DNA of 64,000 nt from assembly GCF_006717095.1 (NCBI RefSeq), contig NZ_VFQE01000002.1:248001-312000 (forward strand). Direction: 5' to 3'. The translations under genes and the position numbers were made by a program. Of the stretch, positions 42,423-53,406 are shown piece after piece. The stretch is from Blastococcus colisei (GTDB lineage: Bacteria; Actinomycetota; Actinomycetes; Mycobacteriales; Geodermatophilaceae). Position 1 is the stretch's first letter; each line of letters opens with the position of its first letter. The notes below the pieces were generated by a model. That model was not told the origin of the DNA. It did not search any database and worked only from the letters and a program-made list of their open reading frames with translations.

Positions 42423-43139
42423 TCAGCCGTTGTCGGCGGACTTCTCGGCCGAGTCCATCGACTCGCCGCTGCCCTGGTCCTGCGGCTCGGGGACGACGTC
42501 GCCCTCGCCGGCGCCCTCGGCAGCCTCGCCCGACTCCTCCTTCTCGATGCCGGCCTCGGCCTCGAGCTGCTCCAGCTCCGCCTCCAGTGCCTCGGCGGTC
42601 GGCGCACCGAGGAAGCCGATGACCAGCGCCTCGGCGTCGGTGACCAGCGTCGAACCCTTCGGCAGGACCAGGTCGCCGGCGGTGATGCCCTGACCGGCCG
42701 ACCGGCCGCTGACGTCGACCTCGATGCTGTCGGGCAGTCGGGTGGCGTCGGCCTCGATGGAGACGGTGCTCAGCTGGTGGTTGGGGATGGTGTCGGGCGC
42801 GACATCGCCGACGATGACGATCGGCACCTCGACGGTGGTCTTCTCGCCGCGGCGGACGAGCAGCAGGTCGACGTGCTCGTGGGTGCGCTTGAGCGGGTCG
42901 CGCTGCACGGCCTTGGTGAGGGCCAGCTGCTCCTTGCCCTCGAGCACGATGGTCAGCAGCGCGTTGGTGCCGCCGTTGCGCAGAGCGGCCGCGAACTCGC
43001 GGGCCGGCAGCGACAGGTGGACGACGTCCTGGCCGTGCCCGTACAGGACGGCGGGGACGCGACCGGCACGGCGGGTGCGACGCGCGCTGCCCTTGCCGAA
43101 CTCGGTGCGGATCTCGGCTTCGAGGCGGAAGTCAGCCAC
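42423..43139 (-). CDS. rplY: 50S ribosomal protein L25/general stress protein Ctc
   Basis: A 238-residue long-form L25 (CTC type) that binds 5S rRNA. The L25 domain starts FRLEAEIRTEFGKGSARRTR and continues through GRVPAVLYGHG and KAVQRDPLKRTHEHVDL. The TL5-like C-terminal beta domain follows (IPNHQLSTVSIEAD, GQGITAGDLVLPKG), and the tail is very acidic. GTG 43139 has GAGGAG 9 nt upstream. The upstream gap carries composite repeats. Confidence 0.93.
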   Translation of the reverse strand: MADFRLEAEIRTEFGKGSARRTRRAGRVPAVLYGHGQDVVHLSLPAREFAAALRNGGTNALLTIVLEGKEQLALTKAVQRDPLKRTHEHVDLLLVRRGEKTTVEVPIVIVGDVAPDTIPNHQLSTVSIEADATRLPDSIEVDVSGRSAGQGITAGDLVLPKGSTLVTDAEALVIGFLGAPTAEALEAELEQLEAEAGIEKEESGEAAEGAGEGDVVPEPQDQGSGESMDSAEKSADNG

Positions 43140-43389
43140 GGTGATGTGCTCCTCAGGAGGTGGATCGGGTCTGCGGGCCGGCGCACGAGCGCGGCACACC
43201 GTCAGGGCTTTCGACCACCGGGGCATGCACGTCGATCACGGAGCAGCAGGACCGCTCCCTCGCCGGGCACGGCAAGAGTACGCGAAGAGCCACGGCAGAC
43301 GCGCAGCGGTCCTCCCGAGCGGAGGCCCGGAGGGTCCCCCGAGGGAGGACGGGCGAGCAACTCCGCGCAGCGGGTGGACCGGTCGCGGG
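43140..43389. other. rplY leader and part of the 43140-43512 gap
   Basis: Besides the rplY ribosome binding site, this stretch holds GC-rich blocks related to the outer part of the composite repeat (two GCCCGGAGGGTCCCC segments near 43325 and 43390). A promoter for rplY-pth must lie in 43140-43512, but I see no clear -35/-10 pair. Confidence 0.4.
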
Positions 43390-43510
43390 GCCCGGAGGGT
43401 CCCCGGGCGGGACACGGGCAGCGGCTCCACGCAGGCGGGGAACGCTACCTGGCCGCGGTGTCGTCCGGAGGACGACAGCGTCATGGCCGCGGTGTCATCC
43501 GGAGGATGAC
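43390..43510 (+). repeat. composite dispersed repeat, locus 1
   Basis: Reading on the plus strand: GCCCGGAGGGTCCCC, then GGGCAGCGGCTCCACGCAGG, then two hairpin units GTCGTCCGGAGGACGAC and GTCATCCGGAGGATGAC, each preceded by TGGCCGCGGT. In the second unit, stem changes are compensated on both arms (C to A and G to T), preserving the pairing. Much of the same sequence, inverted, lies at 52170-52343. The end abuts the prs stop. Confidence 0.88.
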
Positions 43511-43512
43511 GA

Positions 43513-44493
43513 TCAAGCATTGCCGTCGAAGAGGCTGGTGACCGAGCCGTCCTCGAAGACCTCCTTGATGGCCCGCGCGAGGAGGGGGGCGATCGAGAGG
43601 ACGGTGAGCTTGTCGAACTGGCGCTCGGACTCGATGGGCAGCGTGTTGGTCACGATGACCTCGCTGACCTTGCTGTTCTTCAGCCGGTCCACGGCCGGCC
43701 CGGAGAGGACGCCGTGAGTGGCGGTCACGATGACGTCGGCGGCGCCGGCCTCGAACAGGGTCTCGGCGGCCTTCACGATCGTGCCGCCGGTGTCGATCAT
43801 GTCGTCGACGAGGATGCAGACCCGGCCCTCGACCTCACCGACGACGCGGTTGGCCTTGACCTCGTTGGGGCGCAGCGGGTCGCGGGTCTTGTGGATGAAG
43901 GCCAGCGGGGTGCCGCCGAGCTTGTCGGTCCACCGCTCGGCGACGCGGACGCGGCCGGAGTCGGGCGAGACGACGGTGATGTCGCGGTCGCCCCAGCGCT
44001 CGCACACGTGCTGCACGAGGAGGTCGAGGGCGAAGAGGTGGTCGACGGGGCCGTCGAAGAAGCCCTGGATCTGGGCGGTGTGCAGGTCGACGGTCATCAG
44101 CCGGTCGGCGCCGGCGGTCTTGAACATGTCGGCGACCAGCCGGGCGGAGATGGGCTCGCGGCCGCGGTGCTTCTTGTCCTGGCGGGCGTAGGGGAAGAAC
44201 GGCGCGACGACGGTGATCCGCTTGGCCGAGGCGCGCTTGAGCGCGTCGACCATGATGAGCTGCTCCATGAGCCAGGTGTTGATCGGCGCGGTGTGGCTCT
44301 GGACGACGAAGGCGTCGCACCCCCGGACCGACTCCTCGAACCGGACGAACAGCTCGCCGTTGGCGAACTCGTAGGCGGCGGTCGGGGTCGGCGTCACCCC
44401 GAGGTGTCCCGCGATCTCGTCGGTGAGTTCCGGGAAGGCCCGCCCGGAGAAGAGCATCAGGCTCTTGCTGTTCGCCTGCCGGATCGCGCTCAT
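43513..44493 (-). CDS. prs: ribose-phosphate pyrophosphokinase
   Basis: A 326-residue PRPP synthetase making 5-phosphoribosyl-1-pyrophosphate for nucleotide, His and Trp synthesis, and for decaprenylphosphoryl-arabinose in actinobacteria. Signatures: LMLFSGRAFPELTDEIA, FFPYARQDKKHRGREP (ATP/flexible loop), DLHTAQIQGFFD, and the PRPP-binding loop CILVDDMIDTGGTIVKAA. Length is canonical. It lies downstream of glmU with a 14-bp gap and is probably co-transcribed with it. Confidence 0.97.
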   Translation of the reverse strand: MSAIRQANSKSLMLFSGRAFPELTDEIAGHLGVTPTPTAAYEFANGELFVRFEESVRGCDAFVVQSHTAPINTWLMEQLIMVDALKRASAKRITVVAPFFPYARQDKKHRGREPISARLVADMFKTAGADRLMTVDLHTAQIQGFFDGPVDHLFALDLLVQHVCERWGDRDITVVSPDSGRVRVAERWTDKLGGTPLAFIHKTRDPLRPNEVKANRVVGEVEGRVCILVDDMIDTGGTIVKAAETLFEAGAADVIVTATHGVLSGPAVDRLKNSKVSEVIVTNTLPIESERQFDKLTVLSIAPLLARAIKEVFEDGSVTSLFDGNA

Positions 44494-44507
44494 CGGCTCT
44501 GCTGTCC

Positions 44508-46022
44508 CTACTGCTCGGTGTCCGTCCGGGAGGCGTCGGAGCGGCCTCCCGAAGGTGCCCCCGCCCGGTTCTCGGCCGCTTCCGCGGCCTCGGCCGCAGG
44601 GGTCCCGGACCGGCGGCGGCGCACCCAGCCTGCCACATTCCGCTGGGGCGCCCGTGCGACGGCCATGGCGCCCGGGGGAACGTCCGAGGTGATGACCGAC
44701 CCGGCCGCGGTGTAGGCGCCGTCGCCCACCGTGACCGGCGCCACGAGCATGGTGTCCGAGCCGATCCGCACGTGGTCGCCGATGGTCGTGCGGTGCTTGG
44801 CCACGCCGTCGTAGTTGACGAAGACGGTCGCGGCCCCGATGTTGGCGCCGCGGCCGATGCTCGCGTCGCCGACGTAGGACAGGTGGGGCACCTTCGATCC
44901 CTCACCCACCTCGACGTTCTTGGTTTCCACGAAGGCGCCCACCTTGGCGCCGCGCTCCAGCCGGGTGCCCGGGCGCAGGTAGCTGAACGGGCCCACCGTG
45001 GCCTCCGGCCCGATCCGCGCGCCCAGGCAGTGCGATCGGACGACGGACGCGCCCTCGCCCACCTCGGCGTCCACCAGCGTGGTGTCCGGGCCGACCACCG
45101 CCCCCGACGCCACGGAGGTGGTGCCGCGCAGCTGGGTGCCGGGCTCCAGGACGGCGTCGGGCCCGACGGAGCAGGTGACGTCGACCCAGGTGGTCAGCGG
45201 GTCGACGACGGTGACGCCGCTGCGCATGAGGTCGTCGAGCACCCGGTCGTTGAGGGTGCGCCGGCGGGCAGCGAGCTCGACGCGGTCGTTGCAGCCGAGG
45301 ACGTCGTCGGGGTCATCGGCGACGTGGCCGCCGACCGTGGCACCCTCCTCCACGAGCAACCCGAGGACGTCGGTGAAGTACTGCTCACCCTGGTCGTTGT
45401 CCGTGCTGATCCGGCCGAGGGCACGGCGGACGGCCGCCGCGTCGCCGATGTAGACCCCCGCGTTGATCTCGCGGACCGACCGCTGCTCGGGGGTCGCGTC
45501 ACGCTCCTCGACGATCGCGCGGACGCTGCCGTCGGCGGAGCGGACGATGCGCCCGAGCCCGGTCGGGTCGTCGACCTCGGCCGTGAGGACGGTGAGGGCG
45601 CTGCCCGTGGCGCGGTGCGCCTCGACCAGCCGGGCCACCGTGTCGGCGCGCAGCAGCGGGGCGTCCCCGTTCACCAGCAGGACCGGGCCATCGAGATCGG
45701 GCACGGCGTCCAGCGCGACGGCGGCGGCGTGACCGGACCCCCGCTGCTCCTCCTGCACGACGGCCACGGCGCCGGGGGCCACCTGCGCCAGGTGCTGCTC
45801 GACCTGGTCGCGCCCCGCGCCGACGACGACGACCGTGGTGCCGGCGCCCAGCGGCTCGGCAGCGGCCAGGACGTGGCCGAGCAGACTCCGCCCGCCCAGG
45901 GTGTGCAGCACCTTCGGCGTCGTGGAACGCATGCGCGTGCCCTGACCGGCCGCGAGGACGACCACGGCCGCCACCGCCGGGGACGACGTCGGGACGGCGG
46001 CGGACGGCTCCTGCACGGTCAC
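44508..46022 (-). CDS. glmU: bifunctional UDP-N-acetylglucosamine pyrophosphorylase / glucosamine-1-phosphate acetyltransferase
   Basis: A 504-residue enzyme catalysing the last two steps to UDP-GlcNAc for peptidoglycan. The uridyltransferase domain begins VVVLAAGQGTRMRSTTPKVLH; the QEEQRGSGHA and NGDAPLL motifs are present. The C-terminal left-handed beta helix has hexapeptide repeats and the acetyltransferase residues in FSYLRPGT, FVETKN and NYDG. The C-terminus has an Ala/Arg-rich tail beyond the helix. GTG 46022 has GAGGAG 4 nt upstream; an in-frame GTG 6 bp later is possible. Confidence 0.95.
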   Translation of the reverse strand: MTVQEPSAAVPTSSPAVAAVVVLAAGQGTRMRSTTPKVLHTLGGRSLLGHVLAAAEPLGAGTTVVVVGAGRDQVEQHLAQVAPGAVAVVQEEQRGSGHAAAVALDAVPDLDGPVLLVNGDAPLLRADTVARLVEAHRATGSALTVLTAEVDDPTGLGRIVRSADGSVRAIVEERDATPEQRSVREINAGVYIGDAAAVRRALGRISTDNDQGEQYFTDVLGLLVEEGATVGGHVADDPDDVLGCNDRVELAARRRTLNDRVLDDLMRSGVTVVDPLTTWVDVTCSVGPDAVLEPGTQLRGTTSVASGAVVGPDTTLVDAEVGEGASVVRSHCLGARIGPEATVGPFSYLRPGTRLERGAKVGAFVETKNVEVGEGSKVPHLSYVGDASIGRGANIGAATVFVNYDGVAKHRTTIGDHVRIGSDTMLVAPVTVGDGAYTAAGSVITSDVPPGAMAVARAPQRNVAGWVRRRRSGTPAAEAAEAAENRAGAPSGGRSDASRTDTEQ

Positions 46023-46053
46023 GGATCTCCTCTGACGAACGGCACTCATCGAG

Positions 46054-46126
46054 CTGGGGGACTCGGACTCGAACCGAGACTGCACGGCTCCAAAGGCCGG
46101 CGGGCTGCCGATTACCCCATCCCCCA
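46054..46126 (-). tRNA. tRNA-Gln(UUG)
   Basis: A 73-nt cloverleaf on the minus strand. Acceptor TGGGGGA/TCCCCCA with discriminator G; T arm CTCGG-TTCGAGT-CCGAG; anticodon loop CTTTGGA gives UUG. The U1-A72 pair and G73 are glutamine identity features. It sits just upstream of glmU and could share a promoter. CCA is not encoded. Confidence 0.95.
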
Positions 46127-46246
46127 CCCGCGGTGCGGCGGTCGCCGTCCGCAGGGGCGCCACGGACCCCGGCACCCGGGAGCGAGCCTAGGGCCCACCG
46201 GTCGGTGAGGGCATCCACGGGCCGGTCCGGTCGGGTCGCCGGAGTT

Positions 46247-46262
46247 CCTACGCTGCCGTAGG
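46247..46262. promoter_or_regulatory. inverted repeat upstream of the desaturase, candidate TetR operator
   Basis: CCTACGCTGCCGTAGG is a 6-bp perfect dyad around 4 bp, centred about 77 bp before the desaturase start. Its right half forms part of a TAGGTT -10-like hexamer (46259-46264). The TetR gene directly downstream of the desaturase is the natural candidate regulator. Function inferred from position only. Confidence 0.5.
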
Positions 46263-46331
46263 TTACGGGGACGTAGCCACGGCAGCCGAAGACCCGCGCG
46301 CGTGGCCGATCCCCTTGCTCAGGAGTTCATC

Positions 46332-47333
46332 TTGTCCGCTCCCGCTCTCACCCGGCCCACGGCTCCTCCCCTCGCCGAACCGCACGCCGGGCTGCCCGCC
46401 CATGCCATCGGCAGGCACAAGAGCACGCTCGAGATCGTCACGCTGTACGTGATCGTGCTCGTCCCGTTCCTCGCCCTGGCCGCCGTCGTACCCGCCGTCT
46501 GGGGCTGGGGCCTGTCCTGGCTCGACGTCGGGCTCGCCGTCGGCTTCTACTACCTGACGCTGCTCGGCGTGACCGTCGGCTACCACCGCCACTTCACCCA
46601 CGGCTCGTTCAAGGCCAAGCGGCCGCTGCGGCTCGCGCTGGCGGCCGCCGGGTCCATGGCCATCCAGGGGCCGGTCATCCAGTGGGTGGCCGACCACCGC
46701 AGGCACCACGCCTTCTCCGACCGGGCGGGTGACCCGCACTCGCCGTGGCGTTACGGCACCGACCTGCGGTCGCTGCTCAAGGGCATGTTCCACGCCCACC
46801 TGGGGTGGCTGTTCGACCGCCGCAAGACCAACCAGGAGCGCTACGCGCCCGACCTCCTCAAGGACGGCGCGCTGGTCACCACCAGCAAGCTGTTCGTGGT
46901 GTGGGCCTTCCTCAGCCTGGCCGCCCCCGCGGTCATCGGCGGTCTGGTGACCGGATCCTGGGCCGGCGCGTGGTCGGCGTTCTTCTGGGCCGGCCTGGTG
47001 CGCGTCGCCCTGCTGCACCACGTGACGTGGTCGATCAACTCCGTCTGCCACGTGGTCGGCAACCGGCCCTTCGTCTCCCCCGGCCGGGACCGGGCGACGA
47101 ACTTCTGGCCGCTGGCGATCCTGAGCGCGGGCGAGTCCTGGCACAACCTGCACCACGCCGACCCGACCTGCGCGCGCCACGGCGTCCTGCGCGGCCAGAT
47201 CGACATCAGCGCGCGGGTGATCTGGGTGTTCGAGAAGCTCGGCTGGGCCCACGCCGTGAAATGGCCCGACCCGGTCCGGCTCGCGGCCAAGCGCCGCGAC
47301 GCCGCCCCCGCGCCGGTCGCGGCGTCGGCCTGA
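46332..47333 (+). CDS. delta-9-type acyl-CoA/fatty acid desaturase, TTG start
   Basis: A 333-residue membrane di-iron desaturase introducing a cis double bond in saturated acyl chains, adjusting membrane fluidity. The three His boxes are complete: HRHFTH near residue 90, HRRHH near 127, and HNLHH near 273. Four membrane segments are visible. The TTG at 46332 has AGGAG 6 nt upstream, which fixes the start; an upstream in-frame GTG at 46302 lacks such a site. The N-terminal tail before the first helix is Pro/Ala-rich. Its upstream dyad and downstream TetR gene suggest lipid-responsive control. Confidence 0.93.
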   Translation: MSAPALTRPTAPPLAEPHAGLPAHAIGRHKSTLEIVTLYVIVLVPFLALAAVVPAVWGWGLSWLDVGLAVGFYYLTLLGVTVGYHRHFTHGSFKAKRPLRLALAAAGSMAIQGPVIQWVADHRRHHAFSDRAGDPHSPWRYGTDLRSLLKGMFHAHLGWLFDRRKTNQERYAPDLLKDGALVTTSKLFVVWAFLSLAAPAVIGGLVTGSWAGAWSAFFWAGLVRVALLHHVTWSINSVCHVVGNRPFVSPGRDRATNFWPLAILSAGESWHNLHHADPTCARHGVLRGQIDISARVIWVFEKLGWAHAVKWPDPVRLAAKRRDAAPAPVAASA

Positions 47334-47437
47334 GGAACACCCCGTCCTCCTCACCCCTCGCACACCCAGAGCGAGCCTCTGAACGCGGCCGGCGGAGCCG
47401 TGCGCGGGACACGATGTGCCCGAGGGAAGGAAGCCCC

Positions 47438-48088
47438 ATGAGCAGCAGCACGGTACGTCCCAGGGTGCGGATGACCGGCGAGCAGCGCCGCCGGCAGCTG
47501 CTGGACGTCGGACGCGAGCTGTTCGCCCAGCGGGGCTTCGAGGCCACCTCGGTCGAGGAGCTCGCCGCGCACGCCGACGTCAGCAAGCCCGTCGTCTACG
47601 AGCACTTCGGCGGCAAGGAGGGCCTGTACGGCGCGGTCGTCGACCGCGAGATGCAGGCCCTGCTGGACCGCTTCACCTCGGCGCTGTCGGTCCCCCGCCC
47701 GCCCCGCGAGATGCTCGAGAGCGCGGCCTTGGTCCTCCTCGACTACATCGAGGAGGACACCGACGGCTTCCGCGTGCTGACCCGGGACGCGCCGGGACAG
47801 AGCGGCGGCGCCTCGTTCTCGTCGCTGATCGGCGAGCTGGCGCGCAAGGTCGAGCACATCCTCGCCCGCGAGTTCGGCGCCCGCGGTTACGACCCCCGGC
47901 TGGCGCAGCTCTACAGCCAGGCCCTGGTCGGCATGGTCTCCCTCGTCGGCGAGTGGTGGCTGGACAACCGGGCCCTCGGCAAGCGGGAGGTGGCCGCGCA
48001 CCTGGTCAACCTGTCCTACAACGGCCTGGCTCATCTGGAGCCGCGTCCCGGTCTCGGCGACTCCCGCCGGAGCTCGCCCGGCGGCTGA
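47438..48088 (+). CDS. TetR/AcrR family transcriptional regulator
   Basis: A 216-residue one-component repressor. The N-terminal helix-turn-helix is classical (RRQLLDVGRELFAQRGFEAT, ISKP-like SKPVVYEHFGGKEGLY, about residues 13-65). The helical C-terminal ligand domain includes LTRDAPGQSGG and LVGEWWLD, resembling mycobacterial Rv1019, which also lies near glmU/mfd. ATG 47438 has GGAAGG upstream. It is likely to control the desaturase and perhaps itself. Confidence 0.88.
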   Translation: MSSSTVRPRVRMTGEQRRRQLLDVGRELFAQRGFEATSVEELAAHADVSKPVVYEHFGGKEGLYGAVVDREMQALLDRFTSALSVPRPPREMLESAALVLLDYIEEDTDGFRVLTRDAPGQSGGASFSSLIGELARKVEHILAREFGARGYDPRLAQLYSQALVGMVSLVGEWWLDNRALGKREVAAHLVNLSYNGLAHLEPRPGLGDSRRSSPGG

Positions 48089-48103
48089 CGCCGGGAGCCG
48101 CGT

Positions 48104-49026
48104 TCAGCCGACGAGGCGAGCGCCCGGCACCGGGCCGTGCACGGCCCGGACGGTGCGGAAGACGCCGGCACCGGCCAGCTCCGCGGCGAGTCGGAGGGCG
48201 TCCTGCTCATCGCCGGCGAGGGCCGCCACGGTGGGGCCGGAGCCGCTGACGAGCGCCGCTGCGGCGCCCGCCTCGGTCGCGGCGCGCAAGGCGCGGCCGA
48301 GCTCCGGACGCAGCGCCAGCGCCGGCGCCTGCAGGTCGTTGCCCAGCGCCGAGGCCAGCACGGCGGTGGGCCCGCTGCGCAGCGCCGCGACGACGGGCTC
48401 CGCGGTGGCGAGGTCCGTTCCGTCCGGCACCCGTCCGGCGGCCCGCATCCGATCCAGCTCGCCGTAGACGGCGGGCGTCGACAAGCCCTCCCCCGCGATG
48501 CCCAGGACCCAGTGCCGGCGGGTGCGCGACAGCACGGGGGTCACCTGCTCGCCGCGGCCGGCGCCCAGGGCCACCCCGCCGACCAGGCTGAACGGCACGT
48601 CGCTGCCCAGCTGCGCGGCCAGGCCCACGAGGTCCTCGCGGCTCGCGCGGGTGCGCCACAGGGCGTCCAGGGCGACGAGCGCGGCCGCCGCATCGGCGCT
48701 GCCACCGGCCAGCCCGGCCGCTGCCGGGATCGACTTGGCGATCTCGACGGTGGCGTCGGCAGGCACGCCGGCCGACGTCGCCAGCAGCTCGGCGGCCCGC
48801 CACACGAGGTTGCGCCGGTCGGTCGGCACGAGGTCGGCGCCACGAGCGCCCCCGGTCCCCTCGCCGGTCACGGTCAGGGCGAGCCCGTCCCCGGCCTGGG
48901 CCGTCACGGTGTCGAACAGCGAGACCGCGAGGTAGACCGTGCGCAGTTCGTGGAACCCGTCGGGCCGCAGGGGGCCGACTCCGAGGTGCACGTTGACCTT
49001 CGCGGGCGCCCGCGCGGCGACGACGC

Positions 49027-49030
<4 letters not shown>
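48104..49030 (-). CDS. ispE: 4-diphosphocytidyl-2-C-methyl-D-erythritol kinase
   Basis: A 308-residue GHMP kinase of the MEP isoprenoid pathway, phosphorylating CDP-ME. The N-terminal [15 protein letters not shown], the ATP loop [20 protein letters not shown] near residue 105, and [12 protein letters not shown] near 270 are the three GHMP motifs. The GTG at 49030 overlaps the rsmA stop as GTGA. The rpfB-rsmA-ispE order is conserved in actinobacteria. Confidence 0.95.
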
Positions 49031-51328
<2,298 letters not shown>

Positions 51329-52165
51329 TCAGCCGGTGAGCGCGCGTGCGTTCGATCGCACCGGCCGCAGCCAGGTGAGCAGGAACGCCGCCACGGCGAT
51401 ACCGGCCGCGAGCGCCGAGAATCCGCCGGCGACGAGCGCGACGGGCAGGAAGTCGAAGCCCTCGCTGACGCCGTCCGGATCGATACCCGCGCGCAGCAGC
51501 AGCGTGCCGAGCGGGAGCAGCGCCAGCACGGTCACAGCGGCCGTGACCAGGTGGGCCGTCCAGGTGCGCAGCGCCTCGTCGACGGGGACGTCCGCGCCGT
51601 CCGCCGGCACCGGCCGGACCAGCGCCCGGAGGAGGGCGATCTCGGCCAGGAGCCAGGCCACCGCGGGTACCGCCAGGGCCGCTATCGCGGCCGGGTCACC
51701 CAGCTCCCCCTCCCACCACAGCGAGAAGGTGACCGCCAGCTGGACCAGGACCAGGACGCGCATCGTCCAGAGCAGCCACGCCGAGATCTGCTCCCTCCGG
51801 CGCGGCCGGCGGGCAGGCACGGCCGTCTTCCACCGCGGCCGCGGTCGCGTCGCCTCGGCCAGCAGCACCCCGAGGAGCAGGCCGACCACGAGCACCGGCA
51901 CCCAGAGGAAGATCGATGCCTCGGCCAGCAGCACCACGCTCGCGACGACCCCGGCGACACCAGCCAGCAGTCCGACCTGGCGGACCCGGCGGCCGTGCAG
52001 CGCCTGACGACGCAGCGTCCGCATGCCCTCGGCGGTCGGCTCGACGAGCTCCACCGCGCCGCCCGCGACCGCCCGGCGCCCGGCAGCCAGGCCCCACGCG
52101 CGGGCCAGCAGGACGCCCGGCACGAGCACGGCGATGAACAGGAGTACAGCGATGAGGCGGCCCAC
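51329..52165 (-). CDS. polytopic membrane protein, function unknown
   Basis: A 278-residue protein with about seven hydrophobic segments (LIAVLLFIAVLVPGVLLARA, VGLLAGVAGVVASVVLLAEA, FLWVPVLVVGLLLGVLLAEA and others). A basic loop (RPRPRWKTAVPARRPRRRE) and a short extracytoplasmic loop are seen. No family recognised. GTG 52165 is chosen: it opens directly into the first helix, and the purine-rich GGAGGAGGAC block just upstream, which is part of the composite repeat, can serve as ribosome binding site. Confidence 0.65.
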   Translation of the reverse strand: MGRLIAVLLFIAVLVPGVLLARAWGLAAGRRAVAGGAVELVEPTAEGMRTLRRQALHGRRVRQVGLLAGVAGVVASVVLLAEASIFLWVPVLVVGLLLGVLLAEATRPRPRWKTAVPARRPRRREQISAWLLWTMRVLVLVQLAVTFSLWWEGELGDPAAIAALAVPAVAWLLAEIALLRALVRPVPADGADVPVDEALRTWTAHLVTAAVTVLALLPLGTLLLRAGIDPDGVSEGFDFLPVALVAGGFSALAAGIAVAAFLLTWLRPVRSNARALTG

Positions 52166-52169
52166 GGTG

Positions 52170-52440
52170 TTGATTGTCCTCCTCCGGAGGACACCGCGGC
52201 CACGTGCCGTTCCCTTTACATCGTCGTCCTCCGGACGACGCCGCGGCCATAACACTGTCGTCCTCCGGACGACACCGCGGCCACGTGCCGTCCCCGGCCT
52301 GCGTGGAGCGCTGCCCGTCCTTCCTCTGGGGAGCCTCCGGGCAATGACGCCGTCGTCCTCCGGACGACACCGCCACCACGTGCCGTCCCCCGTGGCGTCG
52401 AGCCGCTGCGTCATGCCTGCGCGGAGCCCTCCGGGCCCCA
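52170..52440 (-). repeat. composite dispersed repeat, locus 2 (three hairpin units plus a partial fourth)
   Basis: Read on the minus strand, 52343-52170 resembles 43390-43510: GCCCGGAGG block, GGACGGGCAGCGCTCCACGC, then hairpin units GTCGTCCGGAGGACGAC (two copies) and GTCCTCCGGAGGAGGAC, each preceded by GGCCGCGGYGT. A further related unit with its own GTCGTCCGGAGGACGAC covers 52343-52440. The array fills the gap between tatD and the membrane-protein gene. Confidence 0.88.
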
Positions 52441-52460
52441 CTCGGCATGATCACAGGGCT

Positions 52461-53369
52461 TCAGTCCGCCGTCTCCCAGGTTCCGAAGACTCGTTCGGCG
52501 GTCGCGGTCAGGCGGTTGCAGAGGTTCTCGAGGTCGGTGCCGGTGACCTCGGCGAGGGCACGCACGGTGTGCGGCACCAGCCGGGAGGAGTTCGAGCGGC
52601 CGCGGTACGGCATGGGGGTCAGGAACGGCGAGTCGGTCTCGACGAGCAACTGGTCGACCGGCGTCACCGCCGCGGCATCGCGCAGGTAGCCGGCGTTGCC
52701 GAACGTGAGGGTGCCGGCGAAGGAGAGCACGTGGCCGCGCTCGACGCAGGCCTTCGCGAAGTCTGCGTCGCCGGAGAAGCAGTGGAAGACCGTGTGCTCG
52801 GGCGCACCCTCGTCATCCAGGACCCGCAGGATCTCCTCGTGCGCGTCCCGGTCGTGGATGACCAGGGCGAGGCCGTGCCGCTTGGCGATCTGGATGTGCG
52901 CCCGGAAGGAGGCCTCCTGCGCCGCCCATCCCTCGGGCCCGGTACGGAACCGGTCCAGGCCGGTCTCCCCCACCGCGCGCACCCGGGGCAGCGCCGCCAG
53001 CCGGTCGATCTCGGCCAGCGCTGTGTCCAGCCAGTGGCCCTCCGCCTTCCCGTCCCCGGCCTCGTTGGGGTGCAGCGCCACGGCGGCCAGCACGTTCGGG
53101 TGCCGGGCCGCCAGCGCCGCGGACCACCGGGAGGACGCGACGTCGACCCCGACCTGCACCAGCCGGGGCACGTTCACCGCGACCGCGGCCGCGATCTCGG
53201 CATCGACGTCGTCGTCCGACGCCCACTCGCCGTGCTCGTCCCCCGCCGGCCGCTCCCCCAGGACGATGTCCAGGTGGGTGTGGCTGTCCAGCGCAGGTGC
53301 GGGCAGCGGCTCGGGGGACGGCGGTGGCTCACCCCGCCGGTTGGCGCGGGACGACGCCGACCGGCTCAC
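52461..53369 (-). CDS. tatD: TatD family metal-dependent deoxyribonuclease
   Basis: A 302-residue TIM-barrel hydrolase of the amidohydrolase superfamily, likely a 3'-5' exonuclease/DNA repair enzyme. Metal ligands: SHTHLD near residue 29, GETGLD near 140, VIHDRDAHEE near 176, FHCFSGD near 200, and LLVETDSPFL near 246. The N-terminal 25 residues are an Arg/Pro-rich extension. It follows metG with a 37-bp gap that contains the 22-bp palindrome. The metG-tatD-rpfB-rsmA-ispE neighbourhood is classic for actinobacteria. Confidence 0.93.
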   Translation of the reverse strand: MSRSASSRANRRGEPPPSPEPLPAPALDSHTHLDIVLGERPAGDEHGEWASDDDVDAEIAAAVAVNVPRLVQVGVDVASSRWSAALAARHPNVLAAVALHPNEAGDGKAEGHWLDTALAEIDRLAALPRVRAVGETGLDRFRTGPEGWAAQEASFRAHIQIAKRHGLALVIHDRDAHEEILRVLDDEGAPEHTVFHCFSGDADFAKACVERGHVLSFAGTLTFGNAGYLRDAAAVTPVDQLLVETDSPFLTPMPYRGRSNSSRLVPHTVRALAEVTGTDLENLCNRLTATAERVFGTWETAD

Positions 53370-53383
53370 GTCGCCGTCCGAAG

Positions 53384-53405
53384 GACAGATATGGCCATTT
53401 CTGCC
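53384..53405. repeat. 22-bp dispersed palindrome, copy B, 3' of metG
   Basis: Shares 20 bases in a row with copy A at 12873-12894 when read in reverse complement (GCAGAAATGGCCATATCTG core). It begins 1 bp after the metG stop codon. Confidence 0.8.
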
Positions 53406-53406
53406 C

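Noticed and set aside
40163-42607. One long minus-strand gene covering WbaP, the GT4 remnant and pth
   Set aside because: The open frame crosses three unrelated coding regions out of their true frames and has low-complexity Arg/Pro/Ala composition.
52170-52440. CRISPR array or integron attC sites
   Set aside because: Hairpin units have irregular spacing with related rather than unique intervening sequence, and no cas or integrase gene is present.
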